Source: Planctomycetota bacterium (GTDB lineage: Bacteria > Planctomycetota > Phycisphaerae > FEN-1346 > JAACEH01). From it: DNA of 20,436 nucleotides. Positions 18,597 through 20,436 of this stretch are shown here, in pieces. How positions within the stretch are numbered: the stretch's first letter is position 1; every line of letters begins with the position of its first letter. The notes under the pieces are model-generated. The model ran no database searches. It was given only the letters and a program-made list of their open reading frames with translations, and was not told the origin of the DNA. Location of the stretch: assembly GCA_016935955.1 (NCBI GenBank), contig JAFGPY010000082.1, positions 1 to 20,436 on the forward strand. The letters are read 5' to 3'. The position numbers were made by a program, and so were the translations under genes.

Positions 18597-19966
18597 GGCT
18601 GGCTCGCGGCAGGGCGGGAAGCGGGTTGCAGGCCGTCGCGAGCCGGCTGGGTAGTGGATCGGACGCGCTCATGCAGCGGCTTGACCACCTCCTGCCACAC
18701 GCGATAACCCGGACGCGGCTGGAGATCCTTGTCGCACAGACCGAAAAGCCCGGCGCTGCCCCGATGAAAATCGGTCATGGTCAGGTAGATTGCGACATCG
18801 ATGTACGTGTAGTGGACAAGGTAGTCGATCGTCCGGCGGGCGAAGGCGCCATGCTTCTCAGGGCCGATCTTCTCGTAGGGCCAGCCGAACTCGGTGCACC
18901 AGATCGGCTTGTGAGCATCGCCGTGCGCGACCATCACCGCACGGTAGTCCTCAACACGCTTGAAGTCGAACGCTTCGTCCCCCTGCGGGGCCTCGTAGGC
19001 GGGCCACGGGTGGACGGCCACCGCATCGAAGTGTGTCTGGCAGCCGTGCCGGTACAGCGCTTCGAGGAAACCGGGATTTCGGCCCAGATGCCCCCCGGTG
19101 CAGACGATGGCATCGGGGTCCGCGGACTTGATCGTCTTTGACGCCAGCTTCAGCCACCGGGCGTACTGCTCGGGGTCCGCCTTGGGCATCCATCCGGGGT
19201 CGATGTCCATGTTGTTGCCATACTGCCAGCGGCGGATTCTCCCCCGGTATCGGCGAGCAAGCGTTCGGCAGAAGTCCTCGAAAAGCGGGGCGGCCTCGTC
19301 GGTTGGCGCGAACGTGCCCGCTTCGCCCGTGGTGCTGGCCCAGCCCGGCGTGGTGGCGATCAGGCCGATGATCTCGATGTCCGTCTCCAGCAGGCGCGCG
19401 AGCCCCTTCTCCCGCTCGGGGATGTTCCAGTTGTATTCGGTGGGGAATTCCTCGATCGCCGCCCAGTCGAACCCGAAGCGCGTGGCGGCCACGCCGGCGT
19501 CCCGGACGCGCTCGGCCAGAAGCTTGTTGAAATCCTCCGGCATCTCGTAAACCGTGCTTCGGCCATCCCAGATGATGCCGCATCCGAAGATGAAGGGCCG
19601 TTCCCGCATGGCCCGCTCCTGATCAGCCGGCGTGACCTTTACCGGCTGGATGCGGAACTCGGCCGGTGCGGGGGCGGCCACTGCGAGCAGAATCAGACCC
19701 GAGATAATGATTCTGAGCGTACTCGACAGCCCGCCGGCAACAGCGAAGACAGTACAGGCACGCGCGCCGCCGCTCTGCGGCAGGGCAGGCGTCGAGTCTG
19801 TGGACGGATTCCTGAAGCTGCGAGGAGGCCGGTCGGCCAGGCTCTGCCCCCGCCCGCCGTTGAGCCGGGTACATGAGTGGGAAGCATCGGCCCGGGCAAA
19901 TGGGCGGGTGTTCGCTCCTGGCCGAGGAGCGATGTTGCCTGCCGGGAAGGATTCTTTGCCGCTCAT
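18593..19966 (-). CDS. Clan GH-A glycosidase-like exported protein, acid/base Glu apparently replaced
   Basis: The product has 457 residues. A hydrophobic segment (RIIISGLILLAVAAPAPA, about 85-102) is a signal or anchor. It is preceded by an unusually long ~80-residue Arg/Ser/Pro-rich leader. Residues 120-440 follow a TIM-barrel glycosidase of GH39/GH5 type: ATRFGFDWAAIE, then WQYGNNMDIDPGWM at 247-260, AVAVHPWPAY at 316-324, and WCTEFGWP at 356-363. The last carries the expected nucleophile Glu359. At the acid/base site, where relatives read WNEP, this protein reads GNNM (Asn252). The substrate is unknown. The start at 19966 overlaps the upstream stop as ATGA; no other in-frame ATG precedes the hydrophobic segment. 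It is followed by the propeller gene with another ATGA overlap. Confidence 0.72.
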   Translation of the reverse strand: MSGKESFPAGNIAPRPGANTRPFARADASHSCTRLNGGRGQSLADRPPRSFRNPSTDSTPALPQSGGARACTVFAVAGGLSSTLRIIISGLILLAVAAPAPAEFRIQPVKVTPADQERAMRERPFIFGCGIIWDGRSTVYEMPEDFNKLLAERVRDAGVAATRFGFDWAAIEEFPTEYNWNIPEREKGLARLLETDIEIIGLIATTPGWASTTGEAGTFAPTDEAAPLFEDFCRTLARRYRGRIRRWQYGNNMDIDPGWMPKADPEQYARWLKLASKTIKSADPDAIVCTGGHLGRNPGFLEALYRHGCQTHFDAVAVHPWPAYEAPQGDEAFDFKRVEDYRAVMVAHGDAHKPIWCTEFGWPYEKIGPEKHGAFARRTIDYLVHYTYIDVAIYLTMTDFHRGSAGLFGLCDKDLQPRPGYRVWQEVVKPLHERVRSTTQPARDGLQPASRPAASQP

Positions 19967-20436
19967 GCCTTGACCGTCACCATATACAACTCACTATGAC
20001 CGGTCTCGGCGGAGTTGTAAAGGACCTGCGGCACCTTGGGGTTCCACACGCAGTGCGGACGTGTACCCCCCGGCGGGACATGTCGCACCGCTTTCGATAG
20101 GTTGCGACGCGCTCGACCCGCTGCTCGTCGATCTGGACGACGAAGATCGCTTTCTCGTCGAAGTCCGCTATCATCCTGCATGCCGGGTCCATGCCCGGAT
20201 GCGAGCCGATCGGCTGGTCGATCAGGTGCATGCGCGGATCTTTCTTCCTGCCGTCGGCAGCAACCGTTTTCCTGTCATTGAACAGCATACCTCTGCCTTT
20301 GGGCATCCAGCCGTGGTGATGATCGGCGTGGGTAAGCCACCGGATATGAGCAGCACCCTCCCGGTCCATGTACTCCAGCACCAGCGTCTTGATCGATGCC
20401 ATTCTCTCGAACCTCCCCTGACCCAGGCGGCCAGGC
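19963..20436 (-). pseudogene. TolB/PD40-type beta-propeller protein, C-terminal part, with apparent 1-nt frameshift
   Basis: The frame is open at the right window edge, so the 5' end lies outside; the ATG at 20402 (with GGGGAGG upstream) could be internal. Two parts can be joined. The upstream part (20436 to about 20072) reads as propeller repeats (LTHADHHHGWMPKGRGMLF, GSHPGMDPACRMIADF then FVVQIDEQRVERVATY). The downstream part (about 20066-19963), in another frame, reads PHCVWNPKVPQVLYNSAETG and ends ELYMVTVKA, a typical last PD40/oligogalacturonate-lyase-like blade. The switch falls on six Cs at 20066-20071 (Gs on the coding strand). One extra G, or a -1 slip, would restore one continuous chain. 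The downstream stop overlaps the GH-like ATG as ATGA, which argues that this frame is the real end. Left alone, the upstream frame stops at 19977. Confidence 0.65.
20066..20071 (-). other. Homopolymer at the frameshift point
   Basis: Six consecutive Gs on the coding (minus) strand lie exactly where the propeller protein must change frame. Seven would keep the product continuous, with Arg-Arg-Gly-Gly-Thr across the junction. It could be a base-call error, a true deletion, or a slippery site for -1 ribosomal or +1 transcriptional slippage. Confidence 0.6.

Noticed and set aside
16968..18707. Plus-strand ORF of 579 codons antisense to the propeller gene
   Set aside because: It is a shadow of the propeller gene frame. 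It spans the ATGA junction of two real genes and has no motif.

Overview
The window is high-GC, densely coding DNA that most resembles a planctomycete (Phycisphaerae-like) chromosome. This rests on the HU variant at the left edge, the long MoxR/DUF58/VWA operon that continues into large exported proteins, the NPCBM and prenyltransferase-repeat secreted proteins, and the strong GC3 bias that opens long false ORFs on the antisense strand. The organism assignment is inference. I see no RNA genes, insertion sequences, CRISPR arrays or phage genes.

Layout. Positions 1-528 (+ strand) hold the 3' end of an HU-family DNA-binding protein gene and a small ribbon-helix-helix-like gene. These converge on everything else, which lies on the minus strand. 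Positions 529-698 are the convergent intergenic stretch. It contains a short coding-like tail with no start codon.

Read in transcription order (right to left), the minus strand begins with a cluster at 20436-14505. It holds the 3' part of a TolB/PD40-type beta-propeller gene with an apparent 1-nt frameshift in a 6-base homopolymer, then a clan GH-A glycosidase-like protein whose acid/base Glu appears to be Asn, then a 1363-aa exported PQQ-type beta-propeller protein with a C-terminal CBM9/DOMON-like domain. These genes are joined by 4-nt ATGA overlaps.

After 97 nt comes a nine-gene operon at 14405-699: MoxR AAA+ ATPase, DUF58 protein, BatA-like membrane VWA protein, a second membrane VWA protein with a glutamine-amidotransferase-like region, a DUF4175-like three-helix membrane protein, an exported alpha-helical protein, an exported prenyltransferase/squalene-oxidase-repeat protein, an NPCBM-domain secreted protein and a small secreted beta-sandwich protein. 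Junctions are overlaps or gaps of a few bases to about 63 nt, so co-transcription is likely.

Working model (inference): MoxR with DUF58 acts as a cytoplasmic chaperone/metal-insertion module for two membrane-anchored MIDAS (VWA) proteins. Downstream of these, the DUF4175-like and coiled-coil proteins form a periplasmic scaffold, and the last three exported proteins are candidate clients or glycan-facing parts. The MoxR-DUF58-BatA core is known across bacteria. The downstream exported half has no function I can name and is the best candidate for an undescribed system.
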